Positions 36,621 to 47,334 of a stretch of DNA of 64,000 nucleotides are shown here, piece by piece (position 1 is the stretch's first letter; every line of letters begins with the position of its first letter). The notes below the pieces were generated by a model that saw nothing but the letters and a program-made list of their open reading frames with translations, ran no database searches and was not told where the DNA came from. The translations under genes and the position numbers were made by a program. Source of the stretch: Monodelphis domestica (Eukaryota; Chordata; Mammalia; Didelphimorphia; Didelphidae); contig NC_077227.1 in NCBI RefSeq assembly GCF_027887165.1, positions 539,572,389 through 539,636,388 on the forward strand, given 5' to 3'.

Positions 36621-36916
36621 TGTATAATTGAAATTCTGTTACTCCAAAAAAGAACTACATTTCCCAGGAGCCCACTGACTTCCTGTCATTATGTACTTCC
36701 TATAAACAAGGGATATTAGGCAGGGATGTGGAGGGTCCCATCTCTTTGGCTTGCAGCAAGCATTGTGGTGGTAAGGTGGGTGTTTGAATTGGCTGATCAG
36801 CCATGGGCACATGGTCTCTATTTTGTATCCCTTTTATTCCTTTATTTCTAATGATCATTAATAAATCTCCAAAAATATAATATTTTTATTACTGACATTT
36901 ATTTTTAAATTTTACA
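36621..36916 (+). mobile_element. 3' LTR with internal deletion
   Basis: It starts TGTATAATTGAAATTCTG and matches the first about 200 and last about 75 bp of the 5' LTR. The 5' copy has about 630 bp between two GTAT tetramers that this copy lacks, so the missing part was probably lost by deletion between short matches. Confidence 0.72.
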
Positions 36917-37720
36917 TATCTTAAATTTTTAGAGCTTAAGAATTGTCTGCTGAGTGCCCATATGAAGAAAGTTCATTTTGAGGTTTTTTAAGTATGAGTC
37001 CTTTGTTGTCTGGCTCTTGCTTATTTTTATGTTTGGACTCTGTCTTTCAGAAGTTATTGGAAACAAAGGAAGATTGAATTCTGGGGGTTTTCTCAGGGTG
37101 CCTTAGGCTTTCAAAGTAATGGATAGAAGGACTGTATGAATAGATCACCTGTTTCCCTGGGCCTATAGTAGTTGGGAAGTTGATTTCACTGTGATGTGAT
37201 GTTCTGTCAGAGTGAGTGGATAGGCCAGGATTCCTCTTCCTCCAACAAGGGTTCATCTTTCCCTCTAAAAGATGACTGAGCTCTTCCAGAGATTTGCCTG
37301 GCCACTGCTCAAACCACACTTGCCTTTCCACAGCTTGCCATAGCAACTCCCTGGTTGCCTGGGGCAGGGGGCTTTCAGAACAAGCAGAAGCCCCAAGACT
37401 GATGATCCCCTGCAGCCTGTCTCTGATCAGATGCATTTCTGAATGAAGATGGGAGAGTTCTGTCTGTCTGAGCTTAGTGCTGGAGAATCCTTGCTGAAGA
37501 TCCTTTCCATATTATGGCTAACCAAGCTTCCTTTTGTTGGATTTTGAACAACCCACCAGTGCCTCTTTTTGTACAACCTTGTACTGAGTGTGACTAGAAT
37601 CAGGCCCCCTAATAATAAGGAGATTCTAATGAGAGCTAGATTCACAGACTGGTCAGTGAGCATAAGCAGGTAACAGAACCCTACATACACCTAATGCAGG
37701 GAGAAGAGCTCTTTACTTAG
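36917..37720. other. Intergenic, nothing recognised
   Basis: Unique sequence. Two minus-strand frames (129 and 87 codons) between 37047 and 37690 resemble no protein I know. Confidence 0.4.
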
Positions 37721-37721
37721 T

Positions 37722-37968
37722 TTTGTTGTTCAGGCTTTTTAGTTCTGTTCAACTCTTTATAGCCCATTTGGGATTTTCTTGGCATAGTGGTTTGCCATTT
37801 CCTTCTCCAACTCATTTTACAGATGAGGAAACTGAGGCAAACAGTATTAAGTGACTTGCCCAGGGACACAGCTAATAAGTATCTGAGGCCAAACTTGAAT
37901 TTAGGAAGATGAGTCTTCCTGACTCCAGGCTTGGGACTCTATCCACTGCACTACCTAGTTGTCCTTTT
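37722..37968 (-). mobile_element. MAR1-type SINE
   Basis: The plus strand reads GTGGTTTGCCATTTCCTTCT, TTTTACAGATGAGGAAACTG, AAGTGACTTGCCCAGGGACA and CACTGCACTACCTAGTTGTC, the exact reverse order of a MAR1 element. Confidence 0.9.
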
Positions 37969-38114
37969 GACTAAGAAGAACAAGAAAATTGTCTAATATC
38001 CACAAGATCTTCTTGGTAACTAATAAGAATTTATGAAATTTTAGTGGCTTTAAAATCAACAAAACTGTTTTGACTCCTAGAACCTGCTATTAACATGAGA
38101 TTGGATATGGAGGC

Positions 38115-38370
38115 TTATAGGAGAGACAGCCTGTCATAAAAAAGGGCATTAAACTTAGATCCTGCAGACCTTGGTGAATTTTGGCTTGGGCACCAGTTGT
38201 GTTCCTCAGGTTATTTCACTTCTAATTAAAGTTATTTCACCTCCCTAAGCCTCAGTTTTCTTCTTGACAAAATGAGGATAGTAATATTTAGTCACCAGCT
38301 CGTGGGACTGTTGTGAGAAAAATGTTTTTGAAACCTTAAAGAACTTTAAAAATGTGATGTCTCTTGCTAT
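38115..38370 (+). mobile_element. MIR-type SINE
   Basis: It has CCTCAGTTTTCTTCTTGACA, then AAAATGAGGATAGTAATATT and GGGACTGTTGTGAGAAAAAT, in MIR order with a degenerate head. Confidence 0.68.
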
Positions 38371-39720
38371 ATTCAGTAAATTATTAATTCAGCAAGTATT
38401 TTTAAGTATGAACTACATTTGCTTACTTCACAAAGATAAATGGCACATGGCCCCTGATTTCTCAAGGAACTTACATTTGTCATAAACAATTTTTGATGAG
38501 TTCATCTCCTTCTTTTGACTTTTATAATATTGTTAAGTATATTTGTGACAAATATGCATACTATTTTTTCTAAGGATTTTCCCCTCAAACATGATTCTTA
38601 GATTACCCATGTGGTTCCCAGGCAACTGAATAAAAAAAAATTCCCCTTCCTCTTCTTGGATGTTACTATAACATCTACTTGTTTCTTAACATAATTCAGA
38701 TGCTAGAAAGGATTTAGTTGCTCTCACTGTAAAGAAAAATCAGAGTGACTTAAACACAGTGATATGGAGTGGGAAAACATTCTGCATTATCTTATTATAA
38801 TATAACCCAATGGGGTCCACCAAATATTTAAAAAATGAAAAAGTTCTGCAGGATCACAGTTTTTACTTCAGTTTTTCCAGATTTAGATAATCACTATAAG
38901 GATATTTCAGTAATGTCCCCATGGGATTAGCTATTGAAAGTGGGTATAAAATAGCATTGTCATCTGGGAGAATATTGATTGGACTACAGAATCAAGAAAC
39001 CTGTATTTTCACGTAAAATGAGAATTAAAATAGCTGTAGAAGGAGTATTGTGATGATCAAATGTGATAATGGATGTAAAGCACCTGATAGTCTTATTCTA
39101 CTATGACAGATCTATCATTTCATTTACGGTATGTATTTAACTCACTCCCCATCCATGCCTCACATTTCTGTGATTCTTCTCCATGTACTTTAATAGACTT
39201 TACAAAGTATCTACCCAACATCCTAGTAGACTTCCTCTAGTTATTTTTACACCATGATATTTGCACAGTACTTGGAAAACTCTTCTTACCAATTATCAGC
39301 TTTTTTTTTTTTTACTAATACTTTTCTGACCATGGAAAAGGAGTAGTAAAAAAAAAAAAAGCAGTGATAAGCTAATCATATCCAGATTTTAAAAAAAGAG
39401 TCTATATTGCAATATGCATGCCAATCATCCTACATTTGCTTAAAGAACTCCAATGAACAGGAATTCACTGCCTCTTGAAGCAATCAATTCTGCTTCTGAA
39501 TAGCATTGTTAGTGCATTTTGTCTTAATATCAAGCCGAAATCTTTGGAACTTTCACTCATTTCCCTCAGCTCTGCCATTTGGGGCCAAATATAATAAGTC
39601 TAATCTATTATATCTGGGGGTTTCTAGTAACAAACTCTGCAGGGCATCTGCAGGTGTGCCCATAGAAAGGGCTCTGTGTGCCCTTTTTGGCACACATGCC
39701 ATAGGTTCACCATCATGGTG
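38371..39720. other. Intergenic with a faint MIR trace
   Basis: 38943-39090 has weak MIR-like blocks (CACGTAAAATGAGAATTAAA, GATGATCAAATGTGATAATG). The rest, including homopolymer runs near 39300 and 39350, shows nothing else. Confidence 0.4.
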
Positions 39721-39920
39721 CTAGACTATGTAGCAAGCCTTGAGATACAAAGAAAAAGCAAAAACATCCCTGCCTTCCAAGAAATTACATTATAATCGAG
39801 GAGATGACATATTTAATCAGAATGTAAATAATAAATACAGAGTAGATAGATGAGAATCTTAAAAAAGAGGGCATTAGTAGTTGGGGGAGCCTAGGAAAAG
39901 CCTTCTGGCAGGGGAGACAA

Positions 39921-41051
39921 TTTAGCTATATCTTTTTTTTTTATTTTAATAGGCAAATATAACATCTTTATTTTGTTATAACAGTTTTAACCTCACAGAC
40001 CTTTGGGAAAAGGTCTTTTTTTTTTAATATATTTTATTTGATCATTTCCAAGCATTATTCGTTAAAGACATAGATCATTTTCTTTTCCTCCCCCCCCCAC
40101 CCCCCATAGCCGACGCGTAAGTCCACTGGGCATTAGATGTTTTCTTGATTTGAACCCATTGCTTTGTTGATAGTATTTGCATTAGAGTGTTCATTTAGAG
40201 TCTATCCTCTGTCATGTCCCCTCAACCTCTGTATTCAGGCAGTTGCTTTTTCTCGGTGTTTCCACTCCCATAGTTTATCCTTTGCTTATGAATGGTGTTT
40301 TTTTCTCCTGGATCCCTGCAAGTTGTTCAGGGACATTACACCTCCACTAATGGAGAAGTCCATTACGTTCGATTATACCACAGTGTATTAATCTCTGTGT
40401 ACAATGTTCTCCTGGTTCTGCTCCTCTCGCTCTGCATCACTTCCTGGAGGTTGTTCCAGTCTCCATGGAACTTCTCCACTTTATTATTCCTTTTAGCACA
40501 ATAGTACTCCATCACCAACATATACCAGTTTGTTCAGCCATTCCCCAATTGATGGGCATCCCCTCGTTTTCCAGTTTTGGGCCACCACAAAGAGCGCAGC
40601 TATGAATATTTTTGTACAAGTCTTTGTGTCCATTATCTCTTTGGGGTACAGACCCAGCAGTGCTATGGCTGGATCAAAGGGTAGATATTCTTTTGTCGCC
40701 CTTTGGGCATAGTTCCAAATTGCCCTCCAGAATGGTTGGATCAGTTCACAGCTCCACCAGCAATGAATTAATGTCCCTATTTTGCCACATCCCCTCCAGC
40801 ATTCATTACTTTCCTTTGCTGTTATGTTAGCCAATCTGCTAGGTGTGAGGTGATACCTCAGAGTTGTTTTGATTTGCATCTCTCTGATTATAAGAGATGT
40901 AGAACACTTCTTCATGTGCTTGTTAATAGTTTTGATTTCTTTATCTGAGAACTGCCTATCCATTTCCCTTGCCCATTTATCAATTGGAGAATGGCTTGAT
41001 TTTTTGTACAATCGATTTAGCTCATTATAAATATACTTTAGCTATATCTTT
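39921..41051 (-). mobile_element. 5'-truncated L1 with 3' transduction
   Basis: The target duplication TTTAGCTATATCTTT lies at 39921-39935 and 41037-41051. The L1 part (41036-40026) ends with an AAATAAAATATATT signal and an A run (T run 40016-40025). About 73 bp of non-L1 sequence (39943-40015) with its own AATAAA (39967-39972, minus strand) follows, then a second A run (T run about 39932-39942). The flanking L2 sequence reads continuously across the insertion. Confidence 0.9.
40493..41011 (-). pseudogene. L1 ORF2 C-terminal fragment
   Basis: A 172-codon open piece of the ORF2 C-terminal region. It includes [36 protein letters not shown] and a zinc knuckle [18 protein letters not shown] with the C-X3-C-X7-H-X4-C spacing. 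Compared with the copy at 4704-5276, a frame change after NKL turns the end into VYVGDGVLLC and a stop. It lacks the endonuclease and reverse transcriptase because of 5' truncation, so it has no independent activity. Confidence 0.9.
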
Positions 41052-41704
41052 AAGGATGCTAGGGGCAGAGACTAGGACACAGCTATCTAGGCATGGGGGA
41101 AAGCAAATGTAAAGGTGGACTGATGGAGATGGAGAGGGAGTACAAGGAATAGGAAGTAGCCTTCTATGGATAATGGGCCATAGATTGGGTGGCAGAGAAT
41201 AGAAAGTGACAAGTTTTAACTACCAGGGGACTTTGATCCTAAAGTTAAGAGCAAGCCACTTAAGGAGATGGGGCTCATCTTGTCACATCTGTGCTTCAGG
41301 AAAATCACTTTGATAAGATGGAATGGAGGAAGTTGGGGCAAGGAGTCTGTTGCAATAATCTAGAAGAAAAGTGAAGAGGATCTGAACTAGGAAGGTAGCT
41401 GTGTGAGTGGACAGAAGAGAACATGTATAACAGATGTAGAGAACGAAATGACAAAATTTGGCAGCTGACGTACATTTGGGGTGAGTGAGAAAGAGTTGCT
41501 GAAGATGATGGTGAAATTGCAAACCTAGGTCCCGAAGAGGATGTGGTGTTCCTGACAGTGCTACAGGAAAGTTCAGAAGAGAGGAGGGATGGGGGGAAGA
41601 TAATATAAAGAAGTCTGGGAGCAATCTTCCAAGCAAGCTGACTTTAAAGTGAACCCACAAACCACAGGAGTCAGGGGTCTGTAGAGGCATCCAGCACAGT
41701 CAGA

Positions 41705-42480
41705 GATTTTGAGGATCACAAGTGGCACATATGTAAATTATGGACATAAAGAGGAATTCACAAGCTAGTTTATCAACTCTTTCTGGTACTGGGGAGCTAG
41801 AGACCTTAAGAACAAATATAGATCATTTTGGTGCTGAAGACTAAGAGACCTATTCACAGGAGTACCTAAAAAATAAAAAACCTTCACCTTTGCTTGGGGA
41901 ACCCTGTTTGAATATACAAACATCCTGGGTCCTTTTAGGATTTCCTATTGGTGTACATTAACATCCTTGGTCTTTCCCTCATTTTGCAGCATGTTCTTGC
42001 CTTTGCTTATGATACAAACGGAAAGTAACTATAGGCTTAATAGGGTTGCTATCTTCTTCTTCACTAACATACTTTTTTGAGAACAAACACAGCATCACGC
42101 CTCTGTAACCCTTTTAAGGAGAGACACAGCCCTTAACAATAATTTATTAGTCTATGATTGACTTAATGATTAGCTTATGTTATATGAATTATACTTAGCT
42201 ATTCAATCAACTTGTAACTGGGACTATGTAATAAATAAGAATAAGGGACTATATTGACTGGTAATTGATAACTAAAGATCAGGCAGTTATCTTCTTTCTC
42301 TCTCCCTTCCTCCCTTTTCCTCACTCAGCTGCTGCTTCTGCCTTTTTGCATGCTTCCCAATTTCTCTCTTCCACAACTACTTTTTACTATTAAATTAGCA
42401 CTTTCAGCTTAGCAATTCTACTTGCCCATTAATAATTTCAGATCAATAATCTATCTTTTCTGTAATGAATTCTCTTTTAG
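41705..42480. other. Unassigned stretch within L2-like DNA
   Basis: No motif recognised between the two parts of the antisense L2. It could be decayed L2 or a later insertion. Confidence 0.35.
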
Positions 42481-42775
42481 AAATGTTGAGTTTATGATGT
42501 TTGAACATTCAGTTTGAAGTCTGGAGTCAGGAGAGAGACACTGAGGTAGATGTATAAATTGGGAATCATCTGCATAGAGAAAATAACTAAACCCATGGGA
42601 GCTAATGAGATCACAAGTGAGAAGGTATAGAGAAAAGAAAAGAGGTCCTGGGCTAGCCTCTTAGAGGAGGGACATACGTGCTTAGGGAACACAGTATGGA
42701 TAAAGATCCAGTAAAAGTACTGAGATAGATGGGGAACACAAGTGGGAGGAAAATCCAAGAAAAAATACCCTAGGG

Positions 42776-42967
42776 GCAACTAGAGGCAGATAGCTAGCAC
42801 ATTGGAAGAGTACTAAGCCTCCTGGAGTAGGGAGGACCTAGGTTCAAATTTGACCTCAGATTTCCTAGCTGTGTGACCCTGGGCAAGTCATTTAATCCCA
42901 ATTGCCTAGCCCTTGCTCTTATGTCTTAGAATCGATACTAAGACATAAAGTAAGGTTTTTTTTTTTA
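42776..42967 (+). mobile_element. Marsupial tRNA-derived SINE
   Basis: It contains GGACCTAGGTTCAAATTTGA, GTGTGACCCTGGGCAAGTCA and CGATACTAAGACATAAAGTA, then a T-rich end. Confidence 0.85.
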
Positions 42968-43525
42968 AAGAGAGAGAAAATACTTGGGACTCTTCCTACA
43001 TTTTCAGTCTTCTTACAGGTTATACAGTGCCACATACATCACCACTTCATGACTTCCTTTACAAACCCAGGATTTGGAAATGCATTTATCAATATGTGGG
43101 TGACTTGTGATTATACTGGCAGAGACAGTCAATTGAGAGATTGGGATCCACATGCAAAGGTCACTCCCACCTTGTGGTTCCCAGAAACTATTAAGGATTT
43201 ATCCCTCCAAGGGACACAAAGATGTACAAAACAAATTTTAAAATCTCAGATATTTGGGGAAAATAAGATTTGCTCAGTCAGATGCAGTCTGACTGCAAAA
43301 TAAAAAGACCCAGAGTCTTTAACAATTTAGATCCCCCTGCAAGGCATCCTGTCCAAGTCTTGCAGAAAAAAATTGTTACATTCAAATTTAAGATGGTCTG
43401 TTAAGGTCCCTATGCAAACATATTTGACCTCTTCATCAGAATTGTTCCATTTTTTATCTTTGGAATTTCACACTTGAGAGTTTCCCATTCCTCTTGGGAT
43501 CACTTACCTTTTAAAATAGTAGATC
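42968..43525. other. Intergenic, nothing recognised
   Basis: Unique sequence. The 133-codon frame at 42902-43303 starts inside the SINE and is not credible as a gene. Confidence 0.4.
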
Positions 43526-43529
43526 CTTG

Positions 43530-43650
43530 AATTGCTTGCCAGCTCTGGGAGGTGAGAGGGAAGAAGGAAGGGAGATAATATGGATCGTATAACTTTGGAA
43601 AACTTAAGTGGAAATTTGTTATTAAAATAAAAAATTTTCAAAAATATTAG
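43530..43650 (+). mobile_element. L1 3' end fragment
   Basis: TGAATTGCTTGCCAGCTCTG near the start and AAATTTGTTATTAAAATAAA near the end match the L1 3' end type also seen at 48290-48580. Confidence 0.55.
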
Positions 43651-43670
43651 ATTCTAAGATTCTGCCCATC

Positions 43671-43933
43671 TTGTATTGAAATCTTTTTTTTTTGAGCAAC
43701 TACCAAAGCCTTCCTTTATTTTTTTTAACATTTTTTTATTTCATCATTTCCGAGCATTATTCATTGGAGACAAAAATCATTTTCTCCTCCCCCTACCCCA
43801 CCTATTCCATAGCCGATGCACGATTCCACTGGGTATCACAAGTGTTCTTGATTCAAACCCATTTCCATGTTGTTGGTATTTGCATTAGAGTGTTCATTTA
43901 GAGTCTCTCCTCAGTCATTTGTACTGAAATCTT
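43671..43933 (-). mobile_element. Very short L1 3' end with 3' transduction
   Basis: The duplication TTGTATTGAAATCTT (43671-43685) and TTGTACTGAAATCTT (43919-43933) differs at one base. The L1 part is about the last 190 bp (CCGATGCACGATTCCACTGG is shared with the copy at 4479). Between the L1 A run (T run 43719-43726) and a second A run (T run 43684-43693) lies non-L1 sequence with an AATAAA at 43715-43720. Confidence 0.85.
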
Positions 43934-44222
43934 AAAAAGAAACCTTTCCAATATTTGGGGTGTCTTTAAGTCTATTCCTGATTTTCTTCTGCTCTATAGC
44001 AAAATCAAATGCTCTATGGAACAAATTACTAGTCATAGGGGGTATGTGGGATGTTCCAGGGGGATTGGCACCTCTGGTGTGTGGGCTTGCTGAGATCTTT
44101 TCAGGGATGTTCATCCACCTTTGGTGTCTACCTTTCACTCAGTTCTTAGTTGTGTCTTCAAGAAGCTGTAGCATGAGTGGCCATACCTGAATAAAACCGT
44201 CTTGGCAGATGGCCTAAACCAG

Positions 44223-45324
44223 TGTAAACCTTAAAATTTCTTGGACTTATGAAAGTTGGAAATTTCCCCATTGGGAAATTTCATACTTGAAAAAATTTCC
44301 TACTGATAGTAAGAACTCTATTGGAATATGAAACTCCTTGGCATGGGAGGATCCTTCTCCCTACTTAAGACTACTTTAGGATAGAAACTTTTTGCTAAAC
44401 AATGGAAAGGGCTTTGACCTATGCTTAAGCATAGAACAGGAAGTTCTTTGAGTCATGATTGATTTTAGAATTGATACAATAGAGATACTTGGAATGACAG
44501 AACCAGGTCTTGGAAACTACAATCTCCGAGTACTCAGAGTAACAGGATTTAGGAAGGGCTGCAGCAAAGATCAAGATTTAATTATTTGAGAATATGACCT
44601 TCAACAGACATGTGCAAAGGGGGCAGACCTCTGGGCAGTCCTGGGTTAAGCTAGAGCCACCATTGGCACAGGGGTGACATGGACAGTGATTGGTAGATGT
44701 GAGAACTGAGGGGAGGGAACTTAGATGGTTTGCTTAAAGATAGCAGGGTCTGAGGACTGAGAGAGAGGTTTTGCTCTGAAGGAGGTCTGAGAGGAGAGAG
44801 GTCCTGGAGGGAGAGCTCCTGGAGAGGTCTTGAAGGAGGCTGTGGAAGGAGAACTCAGGAGGAGTCAGGAGGAGAATTCTCTGGAAACATTTCTTGAAAG
44901 GAGGCTCTCTTGAAGGTGGAGCCTGAGGTTGGCATGAGAAGCCTTACCTAGAGAGATCTTGGGTGAGTGATAAAACCAACTGACTGATTTATCTCTTAGG
45001 ACTGAGGTCTAGGCCTTATTGGCTTGAGACCCTTCATTCTTATTCCTTTCTTACTTTCTCTCTTTTTCTATTGATTAATCAGTGTATTATAAATTAAATT
45101 TCTCTATAAACCCCAGTTGGCTTGGGCAAATTCATAAATTGGGAATATATTCCCTGGCGACCATCTTATATTTATATAAACCCAAGATACAGTAGAAAAC
45201 ATATTTCAGCAGTCATAATTGATATATATATTTCCCTTGCTCCCAAACATTTTAATTATCACAGATTATGGCTCCCACTCTCTTATCTACAACTATTTAA
45301 CGCTCAAAACTATTTTAAATCTAA
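44223..45324 (+). mobile_element. Solo LTR, family A copy 2
   Basis: It starts TGTAAACCTTAAAATTTC and ends TTTAAATCTAA (the final CA decayed). The flanks AACCAG (44217-44222) and CACCAG (45325-45330) fit a 6-bp duplication with one change. Shared blocks with copy 1 include ATTGATACAATAG, GTGATTGGTAGATGTG, a purine-rich GGAG repeat region and AGGTCTAGGCC.TATTGGCTT. Confidence 0.8.
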
Positions 45325-45330
45325 CACCAG

Positions 45331-45580
45331 GTTGAGGACAATTGACAGGCCTCAAACCTGTTGGTGAGTCAGGGGGATGTCTACCCAAGCATGTCAAGAC
45401 TTTCCCTGGTTATCCAGAGCAATTCCATGTCAACTATGGGAGAGGGGTTGGGGGAGGGCTGGGAAAAAAAAAAAAAACATGAATCTTGTAGCCATGGAAA
45501 AATATTGTTAATTTAGAATTAATTAATTTATTGATTAAGATTTTTTTCAAAAAAAAGAAAAAGAAAAAAAAGACTTCCCC
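45331..45580. other. Intergenic with A/T runs
   Basis: A G-rich stretch near 45438 and an A run near 45464 precede an AT-rich segment, with nothing else recognised. Confidence 0.4.
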
Positions 45581-45584
45581 TGGT

Positions 45585-45890
45585 GGAATAGGCAGACGAG
45601 AGCAATTTTTTCCAAAGGCCATGAAGGTGACTGAAGCAGGTACTCTAGAGTGCTTAGAGCTTGGGCAGTCATAAAAAAATGCCAAGGTCATCCACTACAT
45701 CCTAGGCCATCATCAGCCATCTTGACTTTTGTCTTGCCACTGGACTCTGATGACTCTAGAAGGAGAGAATAAGGCTGATAATGTTGTGAAACTGCCTCAC
45801 TTAAATCCAATTCACACAAGTTGAGACATCATCACCCTGTGGTGTCATTAGTCCTCTTAGAAAAATGAAGGATGAGCAACCTATAGTTTA
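45585..45890 (+). mobile_element. RTE-tailed marsupial SINE
   Basis: Blocks AAAGGCCATGAAGGTGACTG, GCAGGTACTCTAGAGTGCTT, ATGCCAAGGTCATCCACTAC, CTTAAATCCAATTCACACAA and an end AAAAATGAAGGATGAGCAAC match my memory of the RTESINE1-type element of opossum. This family is moved by RTE LINEs and supports a marsupial source. Confidence 0.6.
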
Positions 45891-46059
45891 AATGAACAAA
45901 TTTTAGAAAGTTACATTTTGTTTTTGAAAAAGGGAAGAGGGAAGTATAATAGACTTCAAATGAGGTTTAGAACTGCCATTCTGGGGAGTATAAGAGAAAT
46001 CTAGTCCAGAAATATAATAATAATAATAGTAATAATATACCTTAAGGTTTATGAAATAA

Positions 46060-46225
46060 ACATTTCTTAATGAGATGTATTTTTCATGTGTTTCTCAATA
46101 TCTTATATGAGATAGTTTATTTGGTCCTTACAACAGGCAGGTATTATGATTATCCCCATTTTATAAATGAAGAAATTGAGGTTGAGAGGTGAAGTGACTT
46201 GTCTAAGATCATATACACACCTCTG
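46060..46225 (-). mobile_element. MIR-type SINE
   Basis: The plus strand has CAACAGGCAGGTATTATGAT, TCCCCATTTTATAAATGAAG and AAGTGACTTGTCTAAGATCA. Confidence 0.8.
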
Positions 46226-46233
46226 TCTACAAA

Positions 46234-47130
46234 TTGAGGTCATTCCTTAAAAGGTCCCTCTTCTCTTCTCCTCATCCCACACATCCTCTATGTCTTCTGC
46301 CATTGTCTGTGCTTTCACCCATCACACAACCCCTCTGCATGTTTGAGAGAAACTATTCCATTCTGTGTCCTCCTGCCCACAGCCCCATCCCATCCCGGCT
46401 CTCTCACTTATGTTCAGTGTTTCCTTGTATTCTCTGCTTCCTGACTGCCTACACACATGCCTGTGTCTTCCCCAACCTGGAAATATTTGATCCCTCCATT
46501 CCCATTACTGTAGCCTTTTTCTCTCCTCCCTGGAGGAGGTGGTCCATACTAGAACCTGACTTCCTTTCCTCTCCCTTTCCACAGTCTGGCTTCCCACCTC
46601 TCACTCACCAGATCTGATGGTCTCTTCCCAGTCTTTGTCCTCCTCAACTCTCCACAGCCTTTAATGCCAATCCCCCCTTTCTCCTTGATCCTCTCTCCTG
46701 ACTTTTCATGGTGACACTCTCTCCTGGTTCTTCTTCTCCCCCCGGGACTCTGTAACAATCCCTCTTTTCTCCCTTTATGCTGGTTCACTCAGTGAGTACA
46801 TCAGCTCTCCTTGACTCTTCATGCTAATGATTCTTAAATCCACTAAACAAGCCCTCAATCTCTGCTGACCTCCAGTCTCAGCATCTCCAACTGCCTGTTG
46901 TATATCTCAAACTGGACATCCCATGGACACCCTGAGCTCAATATAGCAAAAACTGAACTCCTTCCTGCTGAACCATCCCTTCCAGCTACAGGCTTGCAAG
47001 TGAGGTAGTGCCTTTGACTTCTCCAGTCCCATCTATTGCCATGTCAATTGATTTTACCTTAGGGTCTTGGCAAATGCCCTTCTGTGTAGGCTTTCTACTG
47101 CTTCTGGCTTTTATGGTTTTGATGATTTAA
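46234..47130 (+). mobile_element. L2 LINE, 3' half
   Basis: Coding-strand L2 blocks: TGGTGACACTCTCTCCTGGT (46710), CACTCAGTGAGTACATCAGC (46786), TTCATGCTAATGATTCTTAA (46818), AAACTGGACATCCCATGGAC (46909) and AAAACTGAACTCCTTCCTGC (46949). The 127-codon frame here is a chance opening in pyrimidine-rich DNA. Confidence 0.7.
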
Positions 47131-47146
47131 AGACTATATTTCTTGG

Positions 47147-47320
47147 AGAGCATCTAGGGAGTGCAGTGGATAGAGTTCCAAATCTGGAGTTGGGAGGCCC
47201 TGGGTCCAAATCTGTTCCCAGACACTTCCTGGCAGTGTGGCCCTGGGCAAGTCACTTAACTCCAATCGCCCAGCATTTGTTGATACTAAGACGAAAACAT
47301 AAAGGGAGCCATAGGAGGCT
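47147..47320 (+). mobile_element. Marsupial tRNA-derived SINE
   Basis: It shows GGAGTGCAGTGGATAGAG, TGTGGCCCTGGGCAAGTCAC and AATCGCCCAGCATTTG, with a shortened tail. Confidence 0.8.
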
Positions 47321-47334
47321 AGAGGAGGGATAAA

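Larger units (their letters stand above)
32212..36916 (+). mobile_element. Proviral-type LTR element lacking recognisable genes
   Basis: Two related direct repeats bound the element: 32212-33136 (5' LTR) and 36621-36916 (3' LTR). Both share the block from about AGAACTACATTT through TTAGGCAGGGATGTGGAGGG to GGGCACATGGTCT, and end with AATGATCATTAATAAA and ATTTTACA. A TATC at 32208-32211 and 36917-36920 could be a 4-bp target duplication. A TGGCAACCAGAAGGGATG stretch just after the 5' LTR sits where a primer-binding site belongs, and a CAGGGGGATA stretch just before the 3' LTR resembles a short polypurine tract. The 3.5-kb interior has no reverse transcriptase, protease or envelope motif, so the element appears non-autonomous or fully decayed. 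Confidence 0.7.
39724..42775 (-). mobile_element. L2 LINE, degenerate, with a nested L1
   Basis: The plus strand is antisense L2: GAGATACAAAGAAAAAGCAA, CCCTGCCTTCCAAGAAATTA, AGGAAAATCACTTTGATAAG (41298), GTTGCAATAATCTAGAAGAA (41351), ATCATCTGCATAGAGAAAAT (42567) and GAGCTAATGAGATCACAAGT (42599). The order 3' to 5' fits one long copy. 39921-41051 is a later L1 insertion. 41705-42480 has no clear L2 block. Confidence 0.65.
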
